DNA from: Oenanthe sinensis
Taxonomy: Eukaryota > Streptophyta > Magnoliopsida > Apiales > Apiaceae
DNA length: 64,000 nt
Assembly: GCA_028671895.1 (NCBI GenBank)
Contig: CM053795.1
Span: forward strand, 15,273,501-15,337,500
Direction of reading: 5' to 3'
Position 1 is the stretch's first letter; every line of letters starts with the position of its first letter. A model generated the notes under the pieces. That model saw only the letters and a program-made list of their open reading frames with translations. It was not told the DNA's origin and did not search any database. This document shows positions 11,301 through 23,700 of the stretch, one piece after another. Position numbers and translations under genes: made by a program.

Positions 11301-12064
11301 CATCATGGAATGGTTGAGAAACTGTTCATATCAGAATTCAAAGGATCAAATGGAAAGACTTAGCATGATTTGTTGGTCTTTGTGGAAAAACAGGAATAAT
11401 GTCGTATGGAATCAAAAAGGAATGGAACCTGCGGAGATTGTTGAATCAGCGAATCTCTTTCTTAATCAATGGAGAATAGCTCAAGATAAGTCATTTGACA
11501 ACTATCTAGGGTTTATGACCTTAGCAGATGGCAGCGAGCAATGGAAGCAACCACCAGAAGGAATGATTAAGATCAACACTGATGTAGCATTGTTTGAGGA
11601 ATCCAGTTCTTATGCATATTCTATGATAGCGCGAGATCATACTAGTGATTTGATAGAAGCTCGAGTGACTTGTAAACAAGGGAACATTGATCCAATCTTG
11701 GCCGAAGCAGTGGGCATTAGAGAAACATTGAGTTGGGTGAAGCAAAAACTATGGTCGAGAGTAATCATGGAAACAGACTGTCTTTCGATAGTGCAGGCAA
11801 TAAGATGTTCCACAGTAAACCTATCCTATTTAGGCAGGGTAGTGGAAGAATGCAAAGATTTGTTGAATGCTTTATTAGATCATAACGTTAAGTTAATTTT
11901 TGTCAAACGTTCTGCGAACAAGGCTGCTCATTCCATTGTGAGGAGTTCTAGTTCTATAGCTGAACGTAGGTGGATTAAGGGAGATGCCCTTCCTCACTTT
12001 TTCCATGTATTATTTGATGAGTTGAAGTTTTAATGAAATTGCTTCCTTTTTGGCAAAAAAAAAA
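8368..12064 (+). mobile_element. 5'-truncated L1-type LINE (non-LTR retrotransposon) with degenerate ORF2
   Basis: One reading frame carries ORF2 through the whole element. It has the end of the APE-type endonuclease (LDRAL and STSDHCPIFF, about 8380-8650), then a reverse transcriptase (PTQSAFVPGRLITDN, LKLDMCKAYDRVEW, RQGDPLSSYLF, FFADDS; about 9240-10310). A zf-RVT domain follows (KVKIFLWRAMSNCLP with CPVC and GHILVACP; about 11090-11270). It ends with a plant-type RNase H domain (INTDVALFE, LAEAVG, ETDCLS, ANKAAH; about 11560-11980). ORF2 ends with TAA at 12031 and a run of about 11 A follows at 12054-12064. ORF1 and most of the endonuclease are absent, the usual 5' truncation. Three in-frame stops (9166, about 9331 and 10312) break it, and no frameshift is present. 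I could not identify a target-site duplication. It is not autonomous. Confidence 0.95.
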
Positions 12065-12548
12065 ACTTTCCAAAGCACATATTAATAGTCACTTTCAGAA
12101 AAAATAACGCATATTAAGAAAAAATAGTTGTATAATAATTTTCTGTATGTATTATATTTATTATGACTATATTATATTAAGTAAAATAAGTTTTATATTG
12201 AAAATGACAAAAAAATGTATAAATTTGATTTTTTTTATATTGATAAAAGACTTATTCTTTGTTGTCTGTCATCTGTTCCAAATTTGACTTTGACTCATCC
12301 CGAAAATTATTTTAAAATAACATATAATCATTTGTAAGACTCTAGGTCAAATTATTCAAAAAAAAAATTATTTCATTTAATAGAGTCAATTCGAATGGCT
12401 AATTGCTATATATTTATCTTGGATATATATGATTAAACCAAATTGAATATAGCCTTTGAACCTTACTCACACAACTCAATACATCATCATCATGTATATA
12501 TATAATATAATACGTGTGTGTAAGAATTTATGACAAAAATATAGGCAA
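12065..12548. promoter_or_regulatory. Upstream region of the UVSSA-like gene
   Basis: AT-rich spacer of about 480 bp between the LINE poly-A tail and the UVSSA-like start codon. It must contain the promoter, with AT-rich TATATATATAA sequence near 12495-12510. If the LINE inserted recently, it sits directly behind this promoter. No specific motif could be proven. Confidence 0.35.
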
Positions 12549-15423
12549 ATGGAAGAAGAAAGAAAATCAATGGCGGTGGTTGGGCTGATTGAGAAGGCCA
12601 CCAATTCAATCGAGCCCAATATTGATCCACGTCTCCTCAAGTCCATCAAATCTCTGGTCCGATTTTCTGATTCGGAGCTCCGAATTGCCCTTCAAACCCT
12701 AATCAACCTCATGAAACGTGACCATTCTCAGGTATCACTCAGGTCCTTTTGGGTTTGTTCAATTTTCAATTTTCGATATAAAGTTTGCAACTTTATTGTA
12801 TTTTGGGTGGGATGTGCTTTGAATCATTTGATTTCTATTCAAATAAATTATTATGATGATTTTGTGATTTTCATATTTTTTAAAAAATTAATAAATTGTG
12901 TGTAAAATCAAAAACATGTGCTATTGTCTTATAGTTTTATTTGAGTTAAGTATTGTGGGATGAAGAAGAATGTCGAGATATTTATTGCAAATTTTGTGAC
13001 TAATCTTGTTCTAAAGAGTTTGAATTGACGTGTCTGTTTAGTTTCTCGAGGTGTATATATATGTCACAGTATATCAGGATTGTGTGTGTTGGATTGGTTC
13101 AGATGATAAGAGGTGAGGTGAACAAAGATGATGGGTCAAAGTGTAGATTTAGACGTTGTGGAATATTTCCATAGAAGTAGATTGAGTTTTGAGTTACTCG
13201 TGAGTCGTGATACTGAATTAGATTAAAATTAGCTTAGCACAAGTTCGAGCAAGCTATTAGATCCTTATATAGGAAAAAAGCTTCATATGTATTTGTATAT
13301 CATCTACTAGTTTATGCTTTCTGGATGTGTACTCATGTAGGGTCCTCAGTTAACTTTTGATCTCGACATTTAACTTGTTTAATACTAGAAACATTTTGAA
13401 ACAGAAACTTTGATGGTTGTTTAGTTTCCATACAATTGAATTATATTTGATCTGCAAATAAATTTCTTGTCAACTATTCCTTTCCTCTTAAGAAAAAAAG
13501 AAGAAGGGTTATTTTTATTTTAAAATCTATGCCTTGCTACATATACTAATTTATTTAAATATTAATGGACCAGCTGGGGACTACTATTGTGTAATTTTGT
13601 TTATCTTGTAATGAATGCGAAATTTTGATGAATATTGAACTGTAGCATATATGTGTGTTTTGCAGGTAAGATATCTCACACTTACCATAATTGATGAATT
13701 GTTCATGCGGTCGAAGCTTTTTAGGACCCTTCTGGTGGTGAACTTGGATCAGTTGTTAAGTTTAAGTGTTGGATTCAGAAGAAATTTGCCACTTCCTGCT
13801 CCACCAGCTATTGCATCACTTCTGCGTTCAAAGGCCATTGAATTCCTAGAAAAGTGGAACACCACCTTTGGAATTCATTATAGGCAGCTCAGATTAGGTT
13901 ATGACTACCTGAAAAACACCCTTAGATTTCAATTTCCTAATCTGCAAGCAAATGCAGCTCGAATACAGCAGCAGAGAAGTGAAAGGGAGAGGAAGACAAA
14001 AGAAATCTTACTAAACAAATTTGAACTTCTGAAAGATAATTTTTCAACAATCAAGGATGAAATACAGTCTACAATTGCTGAAATTGGGGAATGCTTAGAT
14101 ATAATGAGATCTAAGGATGAGGATATGTTGTTGGCTCCTGTAGATGATGAAGAGATGGAAGAATTTCGCAATTCCGAACTACGGCAGATCCGGTTTGATT
14201 CATTAAAAGAAGGAGAGAAGGTTAAAGAAAATAGTGAAAATAAAGTGGTTTTTGATGCTTTGAGGGAATCATACAAGCTATTAGTGACCAAGCATTTAGT
14301 TACTGTGCAAGAGTGGATATCTGTTCTCATAAGGGTTGAAACATCACAGAATAGGTTCAGGGACTCGATGTTAAAGGATTTCATTGACATTCGCAACCGT
14401 GTACAATCAGTAAAGAAGAAGTGCGAGGAATCAGGGTGTATTTTTCCGAACACTAAAAATCAAGATGAAGATGACTTTTGGGAAGAGGGGCAGGTTGTGG
14501 CATATGGTAACAGGAGAATGAAGCCACCCAGTAAAATAATTGAGGACACCTATATTGCATCTACATCTCAGGAGAAAAATGAACACGCTGGATGTGATAA
14601 TAGAGGATCAAATGGCAACACTAAGCCAAATCTTGAAGGTAACAAAACCAACTTGGATCCTCTGAAGAGTAAGCTCTTAGCGGAGGCTCCAGTAATGAAC
14701 TGGGGTTCATTTTTGGATAATTGGGGTTCAAATAGGGATTTTATGGCTCACCAAAGGGGATTGGAACTTGAAAGTCATTGGGGTAGAGTAGACTATGATG
14801 CAGTTATTCCAGCAGCAAAAATAGCGGAGTTAAATGTTCAGGCAACTCTTTACAATGAAGAGCCTGTTGCAATCCAGGAATGCCGTGCACCACGAAGGAA
14901 AGGGGGACTTTGTCAGAGAAGAGACCAGAGAGTTTGCCCATTTCATGGTCCCATCATTTGTCGGGACGATGAAGGCAAACCAATATATCAAATGCCTTCT
15001 GTGGAGACAACTGCTCTGGATTTAGGGGCAGATATGGTTCAACAATTAGCACAACAAGCTGTTAGTAATGTTAGGAAAAGAGACCAAGAAGAAGCAAAGA
15101 AAAAGGAAGATGATAAAAAGTCTTTGAAGCGAGCTAGGCATGCAAAAGTTCGGGAACACAATGATGCTGTTTTACGAGATGCTGCCCTTGCTTCAACTTC
15201 AGGATCTCAACAGTTTGGTGAGGACATTGATACAATGGGTGGTGGAAGAACATCCATGAGAAACAAAAAAGAAACCCTTGCATCAATGCTGAAAAAGAAA
15301 GTAACGGCTAAAGATAGATTATCTCAAAGGCTTTTGAACACACGTGTTGGAGACTCTACAACAAAACAGCTGACTCTGGGAGAGGATGCGAAATACAGAG
15401 AAGCCTTTCCGAATCAGTGGTAA
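12549..15423 (+). CDS. UVSSA-like protein (UV-stimulated scaffold protein A, VHS plus DUF2043)
   Basis: UVSSA works in transcription-coupled nucleotide excision repair. In animals it binds stalled RNA polymerase II with CSA/CSB, stabilises CSB and recruits TFIIH. Exons: 12549..12731 and 13666..15423, predicted 646 residues. The ATG at 12549 opens the N-terminal VHS/ENTH-like helical domain (about residues 8-150; DPRLLKSIKSLVRFSD, VRYLTLTIIDELFMRS). An acidic and coiled region follows, then the DUF2043 region starting at about residue 404 (NWGSFLDNWGS, HWGRVDYDAVIP). The conserved C/H cluster ECRAPRRKGGLCQRRDQRVC plus PFHG lies near residues 460-485. A basic, lysine-rich C-terminal tail follows. 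The intron is about 930 bp with GT-AG borders. The cluster residues are all present, so it appears functional. The plant role is inferred from the animal family. Confidence 0.9.
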
Positions 15424-15842
15424 AAAGGCACTTTTGTCAACTCAAAGCATTTTATTTTTGTGGATGTCATATATCCTGAAGCTAATTTCTAGATAATACC
15501 TGTAGATATCTTCAGTTTCAGTTGTTAGACACCTTCTGTATGGTGGATTTTTTTGGGTAGAAATGTTTGCAAAAGAGAGTATTTCAGTAAATGTCACAGA
15601 CTAGTAGAATTGTAACCATACGCACACAGAATAATCTTTATTTACATAACTGCTTGTTACAGACTTACAATGATCCTTGTTTTTTTTACATGCCAAACTA
15701 ACGGTAACATTTATAGTGTTGGATTTTCTGACTTGTCGAGTGGCTCCACACAACATTTGGTCACAGTTTATGGATTTAAGATGGTACCTTTTTTTGAGTA
15801 TTGAGAAGGTACCTGCAACCCTGTTTTGATGTTTCTTGCCTT

Positions 15843-16015
15843 AATTCTTTGGACCATTTGATTATATGACAATCCAGCTAAAAAGGTATAAAAAAAAAGC
15901 ATTACCAAACAAGATACATTTTGACAAAGCCATGTTGCAATTCTTTGGACCATTTGATTGTATGACAATCCAGCTAAAAAGGTTAAAAAAGCATTACCAA
16001 ACAACATACATTTTG
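15843..16015. repeat. Near-identical direct duplication (about 80 bp, two copies)
   Basis: Copy 1 (15843-15923) and copy 2 (15939-16015) both run from AATTCTTTGGACCATTTGAT to ACATTTTG, with a 15 bp spacer. They differ by a few substitutions and by the length of an A run. No coding function is seen. It lies downstream of the UVSSA-like gene. Confidence 0.9.
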
Positions 16016-16111
16016 TATCACCACACCGACCACTCTTGCTAAATGAACTAAACTAATCAAGTACTTGATCAAAATATCTGTTTTTTTTTACCAAAAGGAG
16101 CTTAAATGATA

Positions 16112-16362
16112 CTCCCTCTATCCCGTTGAGTAGTATACATTGGGGGACGGGGGCGTGACACGCATTTTAACGTGCATTTTAAAAATAGATTCATAACTTA
16201 TTTTTAAAATTTTCTTTTTTTGTATAAAAATAGGATTGTTAAATTTTTATACAAAAAAAGAAAATTTTAAAAATAAGTTGTGGAACTATACTTTATAATT
16301 ACCTTAAAATGTGTGTCGGACAGTGAAAAAAAAACGTATACAATTGAATGGGACGGAGGGAG
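16112..16362. mobile_element. Stowaway-type (Tc1/mariner) MITE, 251 bp
   Basis: Terminal inverted repeats start CTCCCTCTATCCCGTT and end GGGACGGAGGGAG, flanked by a TA duplication on each side. Inside, a second long inverted repeat (CTTATTTTTAAAATTTTC and its complement, around 16200-16280) lets the element fold into a hairpin. These are the standard marks of Stowaway MITEs. It has no coding capacity. Confidence 0.9.
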
Positions 16363-17355
16363 TATTAGTTTATAACCCGTATAAGTACGGTAAAATTAAC
16401 AAGTTATAAATAAATTAATTTATATAATTTAAATATTTATTTTACTAATACTATTTTTATATCAATGCAATGTTTTTTATTTGAGATATGTTTATTATGA
16501 ATTATATTTAAGTTTTATTTATTTTATGGGATAATTATTGCGATTTGACATTTCATTAGTATATTGTTTTGTGTCAAAAAAGAATATGAATTTCAAGACA
16601 TCTCATTTATATACTCAGTATTTTATGTTGAAGATAAATATGTATTTTAAATGAAAAAACATATTTTTTATTTGATGGTGATTCTAATACGTGGGATGGC
16701 TTGAATGAGATGTGTTCCGGTTTACGGGTTGATTTTAATATATTTAAGTTTAAATAAATTTAAAATCGGCTGTTCTCCAAAACCCAACATCCCTCTCTTG
16801 AGCCCGTGAAAAACCCAATCATTTTTTACTTTTTTATTTTTCTTGATTAATCTCTCGTTTTTCTTCAATAAATTTCTATTTTTTTTCATTTTGTTAGTCT
16901 CTTCTTGTTAGAGTTTTGTTTTGGTGTTCTTCATGTCCGATATTATAGGTCTGCAAGATTTTCATGGGGTTGAATATGTTATAAAAAATTATGGGATCGC
17001 ATCTACGGTCGATTATTCAAAACAGCGGGGTCAAAACAAATAAGAAAGAAGGATTCAATATCGATATGTCTAAACGTTTGTTCAATTTCAATTGTATATT
17101 TAGATGATTTATGACTTTTCAGTATTGAATTGATTCCTCATTTTAAAATAAAATATATTTAAGTTTATTTAGTGACAATTTTGATAATTAAGCATATAAA
17201 AATGACAAGAAGTCTTTTCGTCTTCTTTTTTACCTCATGAACAAGAAGTGCCTTGTTAGTCTAGAGACTAAACACACATTCAAATTCGTATTAAGGATCA
17301 GCCCCGTCAGTCATGTAATAATATATAGATACAGGTATAGACAAGAAAAGATAAA
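16363..17355. other. Gene-free AT-rich spacer before the SINAT relic
   Basis: AT-rich DNA; nothing coding or structured was identified. It would have held the promoter of the SINAT gene when that gene was alive. Confidence 0.4.
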
Positions 17356-20061
17356 GTGGATGTGGATGATAGTATAGAATGCATATCAACTTCAGATGAT
17401 TCCTTACTCTCTTCTCAGTTTTCTTGTACAAAACCTTATTATAACAACAAATCCCCAAATGGGATTCATCCACCACCACTGTTCATCAGCTTCTGGAGTG
17501 CCCTGTTGGTACTAATTCAATGTACCCACCTATTCACCAGGTTTGTTTCTTTTGAATCTTTATTTTTGTTTGCTTTCAATTAATCACCTTGGTGTTGCTT
17601 TTTTGAAATTTTCTTGTCATTGTTTCTTGTTTTTGGTTTTCAAGATTTGATTTTTATGGCCTTATGTAATGGGCTCAATGGATGTAATCTTGATGGGCTT
17701 CTCTAATTTTATGTTTGATTGTTGGGGGTATAGCTGAGTTGGGGGTGCCTATATATATGCTCATGTGAATAGGTTGAGTGGGAATTTATGTGTCTTCTCA
17801 TTAATTAAGTTTTGCCTTTTATGCCATCCACATTTTGACACTCTGGTTTTCTTTTTCTGTGTTCTTTCACGGGATTAAAATTCCGAGACTATTAGTTTAT
17901 TTTCTTTCATTTACTATTAATTTTCGGTCAAGTTATGCCATGAATTATGCTTCTATCCATCTTTCAATTTATTTGCATGGGATTATAGTACCTGGTGAGA
18001 CGTTGTTTATAGATAATCCCCCCAAAATGAACTAGAAAGTGGTCAAACTTGCTCAAGGGTTTATCTTAAGGGGTTAATATCGATAAAGACACATACAAAT
18101 TGAGAATCATGGAGTGCTCAACCATCGGCAAAGGTGCTCCTAGTGACAGGAGAGATTCGAATTGCTGTGCTATAAAACTATTGTATCATGTAGCCTGCCA
18201 AGGATTCATGCTCATAGGGGTATATGCCTCCTTCACATTGCTGCACTGGATCCTCAAGTTAGAGAATAACTGGGGAGCAGGTTCCAACTTCGATTTAAGA
18301 TATGATTTATTTCTGTTTATAATAAGGTTAAATCATATTACATGGAGGCTCAGTTATGAACTTACTGCCCTTTTCAGCACCTCGAGACACTTGGAATTAT
18401 AAAATTTGTCAGGCATTTGATTTGGTATTAGCAATGGTCTCAAATTGCTTGATAACGATATAATATCTTTGTAAAAAATGTGTTTCATATCTATTAAAAG
18501 AAAAAACGAAGTAGATGGACTATGTAACGTCTTTACTTGATACTAATGTAGATGGACTTGGTGATTAGAAACAAAACATCCCACAACAATTGTCCTCACA
18601 ATAGTCTGGGATAGTGATGAAAAGGAATGACAGAAATAATTGAGTTTTATTTCCTTTGTTGTATTCTGGAATTTCCACTTAGTGACCCGAGTTTGCCTAG
18701 TGGTTAGGTGCCCAACTCATAACCAAATGGCTATGGGTTCAACTCTCTTAATTGACATGTCGGGGGTCATTTTCTGGAAACAGCCTCTCTACTCACTTGA
18801 GTAGGGGGTAAACTTGCAGGGATAGTACTATATTTCGTCTAGCTTATTGTGATCAGGCTTTTTCTCGTCCTTTAAACTTCAGATTGACTGCCTTGATTAT
18901 TTTACTGTCATCACTCATCACATAATGCCAAAATAATCAAACTAAGTGTTTTGTTCAATTTACTAATTCAATATAAATGATTTTGCTGGTTGTTGTGACC
19001 ACCTTTTGTAGTGTTTGCACTTCTTCTTATTCATAAGAATTATGTTGTTTGAATTTGTAGTGTCATAATGGGCACACACTTTGTTCTACCTGTAAAACAA
19101 GGGTACACAATCTTTACCCCACTTGTAGACAAGAGCTCGGTGATATAAGGTGTCCTGCACTAGAGAAGGTAGCTGAATCCCTTGAATTGCCTTGCAAATA
19201 TTGCTCCCTTGGATGCCCTGAGATCTTTTTCTACTTCAGCAAGTTAAAAGTCAGGATGCACATTCAATCATCGTTACGTCAAATCTAATCCACGTGAAGT
19301 AGAGAATGCCACCTGGATGTTAACTGTAAGTATATATACAATACCATAGTTTGTTTTGGTTTTTGTGAACTAGAATTTTCTTGCACTTTTTCCTTCTTAC
19401 GGCTCGGCACCCAATTGCTCATGCAATGTATACATGCAGGACTCCTTACAGTTTTTCTACTTATCAAGACGACATATGTTACATAGTAATATATAAATAT
19501 TATATGTGGAAGATTTGATCATGATTGCTGTTTATCTACATTTACCATGATGATCTATTATCCCGTGTTTCAGGAAAAATATTCTGTAAATTTTGTATCT
19601 ATATCAAATGTTTATAATATACTACAAGAGGTCTTCAAATGTAAGAACGGTAGTACTGCAAATGTTGTTCAAATTATAATGGCACAATATTAATTTTTGT
19701 GGATGTGAAATATAACCAGCACTCCTGTTTGTTTAGGTCTTCAATTGTTTCGGACAGTACTTCTGCCTCCATTTTGAAGCTTTTCAGCTCGGCATGGCCC
19801 CTGTTTATATGGCTTTTCTGCGATATATGGGTAATGATGAAGATGCCCGAAACTACAGCTACAGTTTAGAAGTTGGAGGAAATGGCCGTAAACTTACTTG
19901 GGAAGGTACCCCGTGAAGCATAAGAGATAGTCACAAAAAGGTAAGGGATATAGCCATGATGGGCTTATTATTCAGCGGAATATGGCAGTCTTCTTTTCGG
20001 GATATGGAAGGAGCAACAAAACCAAGAGAGTGGATTGTGTATCCCAAATAATTGTAGTTAG
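17356..20061 (+). pseudogene. Decayed SINAT (Seven-in-absentia-type RING E3 ubiquitin ligase) gene
   Basis: All three exons of a SINAT gene are still in order: about 17356..17540, 19061..19325 and 19737..20061, with splice sites kept. The gene is dead in several ways. The expected initiator ATG of M-DVDDSIEC reads GTG at 17356. Exon 1 is frameshifted just before the RING region. A RING cysteine is glycine (ECPVGTNS), and another has become tyrosine (NLYPTC). About 120 nt of the SIAH zinc-finger region are deleted near 19247. A TGA at 19914 replaces arginine in the TRAF-like domain (GTP-stop-SIRDS, CGA to TGA). A 2-nt insertion and a roughly 30-nt deletion follow. The normal C-terminus (IWKEQQNQESG, then CIPNNCS) and its stop are still visible. 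Kept introns show it is not a processed copy. SINATs normally ubiquitinate targets such as NAC1 or autophagy factors; this copy cannot. Confidence 0.93.
18680..18860 (+). mobile_element. Possible tRNA-derived SINE in the SINAT pseudogene intron
   Basis: A stretch resembles the internal Pol III promoter of a tRNA gene. The A-box-like TGCCTAGTGGTTAGGTG is followed about 35 nt later by the B-box-like GGGTTCAACTC, then a non-tRNA body. It does not fold into a complete tRNA. The boundaries are estimates, and I could not identify a poly-A or T tail or flanking duplication with confidence. Confidence 0.4.
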
Positions 20062-20764
20062 GATCTCTGCGATTTGATGTCTTTGTGTGGTGAACTTCAG
20101 TTAAATTCCATCTGTGTAGGAACAACATGAAAGTTCTTGTAACATGTATGAGGTGAATGCATTATTGAATACCAAGCTTTCTTGTTATCCCACCTGCTGA
20201 CATTTTTTGTTTCTGCTAATTCTGTTTTTGTTATCCCAATTACTGGTTTGGACTTTGGAATAAAAATTCATTATAATCAAAACAACAGACGGTTAAAAAA
20301 AATTCCCTACTTATACAGTGTTTGATATTTAGTCTTCACTTTATACTGTATACCTCGGCCTCAAAGAGAAAAACACTAGTTAGCTCTTTTGTAATTTACT
20401 TTTTTAAAAAAATCTATTACTTAAAAAATAAAAATTGATCAAGATAAACTTGGAAAATGAATTAGTATTACCCTCACAAGATTTAACTTCTACTAATTTA
20501 TACTCTTTTTGTAGGAAATTTTAATACTTTATACATTATGAATTAATAAATTAAATAATTAAAAACAATAGCAATTAATAAATCTGAAAATTTTACTTTT
20601 ACTCGATCTGTAAACATATACGGAATAAGTGAGCTTTATTTTTGTGTTCTGTTTGTACAATTATTAGTGCAACTCTCAGAAAGGCTTTTGCAGTATCAGG
20701 GTTTAGTCTGTGTGTGTGTATGTGAGTATATGTATCTCTTTTCTCTGTGTAATCCATTTTCTTG
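20062..20764. promoter_or_regulatory. Spacer and promoter region of the EMB1703-like gene
   Basis: About 700 bp, AT-rich, ending in a GT-rich leader (TGTGTGTGTGTATGTGAGTA near 20710). No discrete element could be proven apart from its position directly upstream of the start codon. Confidence 0.4.
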
Positions 20765-23700
20765 ATGGAAATTCTGAGCTCCACAACCCCAATTAGTTCT
20801 CATATCTTTCCAAAGCTCTCATTTTTATCTCCCAGGATTTGCTTCACAACCACCCAATTAAACAAAAACCATTTAAAATTCAACTCTAAAGTTTCCATAT
20901 ACATTCCTTTTTCACCCACCTCACCTCTCTCAAATTCAAAAAGATTCAAACTTTCAGCTCATTTTGGGGGACCCACTAGCAGGAGAAACTATTTAAGGAA
21001 GAAGCTCACTCAACACAAACAGGTGTGTGATAATTCTCTAGTTCTTGATTCAAGTTCTGAAATTCAAAAACAAGTTCTTGATTTTAATGCTGAAAATCTT
21101 GAATCTAATCTGGATAGTGATAGATTAGATGTTGATGGTAGTGTGGAGTCTAGTAGACTTAGTAAATCAAGTTTTGAAATTTATGATGATTCTGTTTTAT
21201 CTAGTAAGTTGAGGAGATGGGTTGATCAGTATGAGGCAGATACTGAGTTTTGGGGAATTGGGTCGGAAAGAATATTTACTGTTTTTCGAGATTCTGGTGG
21301 GAAGATTGAAAGGGTAGATGTTAATGAGGATGAAATTATAAGGAGAAGTGGACTTGAGCCGGCCTTGTATAAGGTGAGTGAGCTAGAGGAGTTGAGTGAA
21401 GTTAATTTGAAGATTTCTCATGCCAAGTCTTTAGCTAGAGAGATGGAGAATGGGAATAATGTGCTCTCGGAGTATAGTTCGGTGGCGAAGTTTGTAGTTT
21501 CTAGGGGGGGTTTAGGTTTTGTAAGTTCAATACGCGGTGTTACTCTTCCACCTGGTGTATTCTTGAAAATATCGGGAGTTGGAATCGTGGCATTATGTGG
21601 TTTATGTGTATTTTGGGCCGTTAAGAGATTGTTTAGAGGTAACGAGGATAAGACGGAGTACTCTATGATGGAGAAGGAAATGTTGAGGAGAAAAATGAAA
21701 GCTAGAATGGAGAAAGATAAATTGGTCCAGGGTAATGTTGAAGTCATTCAGGCATCTAAGAAAGTGGAATTTCCATCTGTTGAAAAACCTCTTCTTGATA
21801 GACAAGTCATAATGGATAATATTACCAAAGCAAAGGCATCAGATAATTCTTCGGCTTTGCAAACATCATCTAGTGTAGAGGCAGTTAAGTCTACTGATTT
21901 TAATGACAAAATTCAGGAAATTAAAGCAATGGCAAGGCATGCACGGGAACTTGAGAAAAAGCATCAAGATGGATTTGAAGGTAGTGACGGAGAAGATAAT
22001 TCAATTGTAAATGAGTTGTCCAGTGGAAAGAAAGTGATCCAAGAGGAAATAGAGAAAAGTTTTAGTTCTTCAAACCGTCAAAACATGGGAAAATCAAAAG
22101 ATGTTTGTGAAACTATAATTACCACACCTCTTGATGATCCAAAAAGCAAAGGCTCTGGTATACATGTCGAAACTTCAGTAGAGAACAGTGAGGCCATAGA
22201 ATCTAGTACTTCAGAAATATATGTTTCAAATATTAGTGAAAACAGGGCAAATGAAGATAAGGTTGATGACCTAAACTCTTTTGTCACAACTGAAACGAAC
22301 AACATTTCTGATCCTAGTGTCACTCACGTCAATGAGCCTGATAAAATTTCTGTCAGAGCAAAGCCAAAGGTGATTAGGTCAGTTAAGGAGGCAAGAGAAT
22401 ACCTTTCTAAAAAACGTGATAGACAAGAGCGAAGTGAGGAGATACTGAGTAAAAGTCTCCCTAAAGACAACTCATCAAGACAAAACAAAAGTGATGGAGA
22501 AACAAGCCAGCAACTTGATAGAAATCGCAGTTCACATGATGTTTCTATTTCGCCGGATTTGATGCATGGAAAATTTGCTTCTCCAGAGCATACTCGCGAG
22601 TCTTTTCCTTTAAAAAGTGTTGGCCCTGAAGCTTCTGAAGATTTGTACGGAGCAGTTGATCACCAGATCCTCCGCGTTTCCTCCAGTCCTGAAAACAGTA
22701 TGGAAAAAGCACCATCTAGTATGAACATTCCAATAGATAGAGATTTGGAAAGGCAAAGAAGCCAGGAGCCACATAAGGACATATTGGCTCATACTCCCGA
22801 TTTAGATGCAAAATCAGATTCTACAACCTCCCAGACTGCTTGTGAACCTAATCTGAATGCAGAGGGAACTATCCCCACGGAGAGTAATATTGCGGAAGAT
22901 ATGATTAAGGAAATTAAACATCAAATGCCTGACTCAAATGACATGGCAGCACCAGCAGCTACGAATAGTAACTGGATGGAGAGTAATTTCCATGAATTTG
23001 AACCTGTAGCTAAGAAGATTGCAATTGGATTTAAGGATAATTACATGGTTGCCAAGCAGAAAACGATCAATCAAGAATTAAATCTTGATTCAGAGAAGAG
23101 AGTACCCGAATTTGATGAAGGTGATGGTGAGCTTGACTGGATGAAAGATGATAGGCTTAGAGAAATCGTGTTTCAAGTCCGAGAAAATGAGCTGATGGGG
23201 CGGGATCCTTTTCATTTGATGGATGCTGAAGATAAAAAAGCATTCTTTGGTGGTCTTGAGAAAAAGGTTGAGAAAGTGAATGAAAAGCTACAAAATCTTC
23301 ATCAATGGGTCCATTCAAACATTGAAAACCTTGATTATGGAGCAGGTATATGTTTAGTACCATCACGATCTATTGATCTAACCTCTAAAGCTGATTAGCA
23401 TTCTATAGTACTCTTTTTTTCCTCCTTTGGAAGTCTGTAATAATTTATATAAACCTTTCAACTCAGAAATTTTTTTGTCCTCGAGACTTGTTGATTATGA
23501 CCCGATTTATCAAGCCAAATATGTTATAGATTCAACTATTAATCATAGATGTGTGATGTTTTGCCACTAAAATGAACATTATATATTGTGCAGATGGCAT
23601 TAGCGTGCATGATCCCCCAGAGAAATTTATTCCTCGCTGGAAAGGTCCCCCAGTAGATACTAGTCCTCAGTCCCTTGACGACTATCTGAAACAAAGACAG

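Noticed and set aside
13929..14453. Long antisense open frame within UVSSA
   Set aside because: Serine/leucine-rich mirror of the coiled coding region; nothing recognisable.
18100..18402. 100-codon open frame in the SINAT pseudogene intron
   Set aside because: It lies between verified SINAT exon remains and does not resemble any protein I know; treated as chance.
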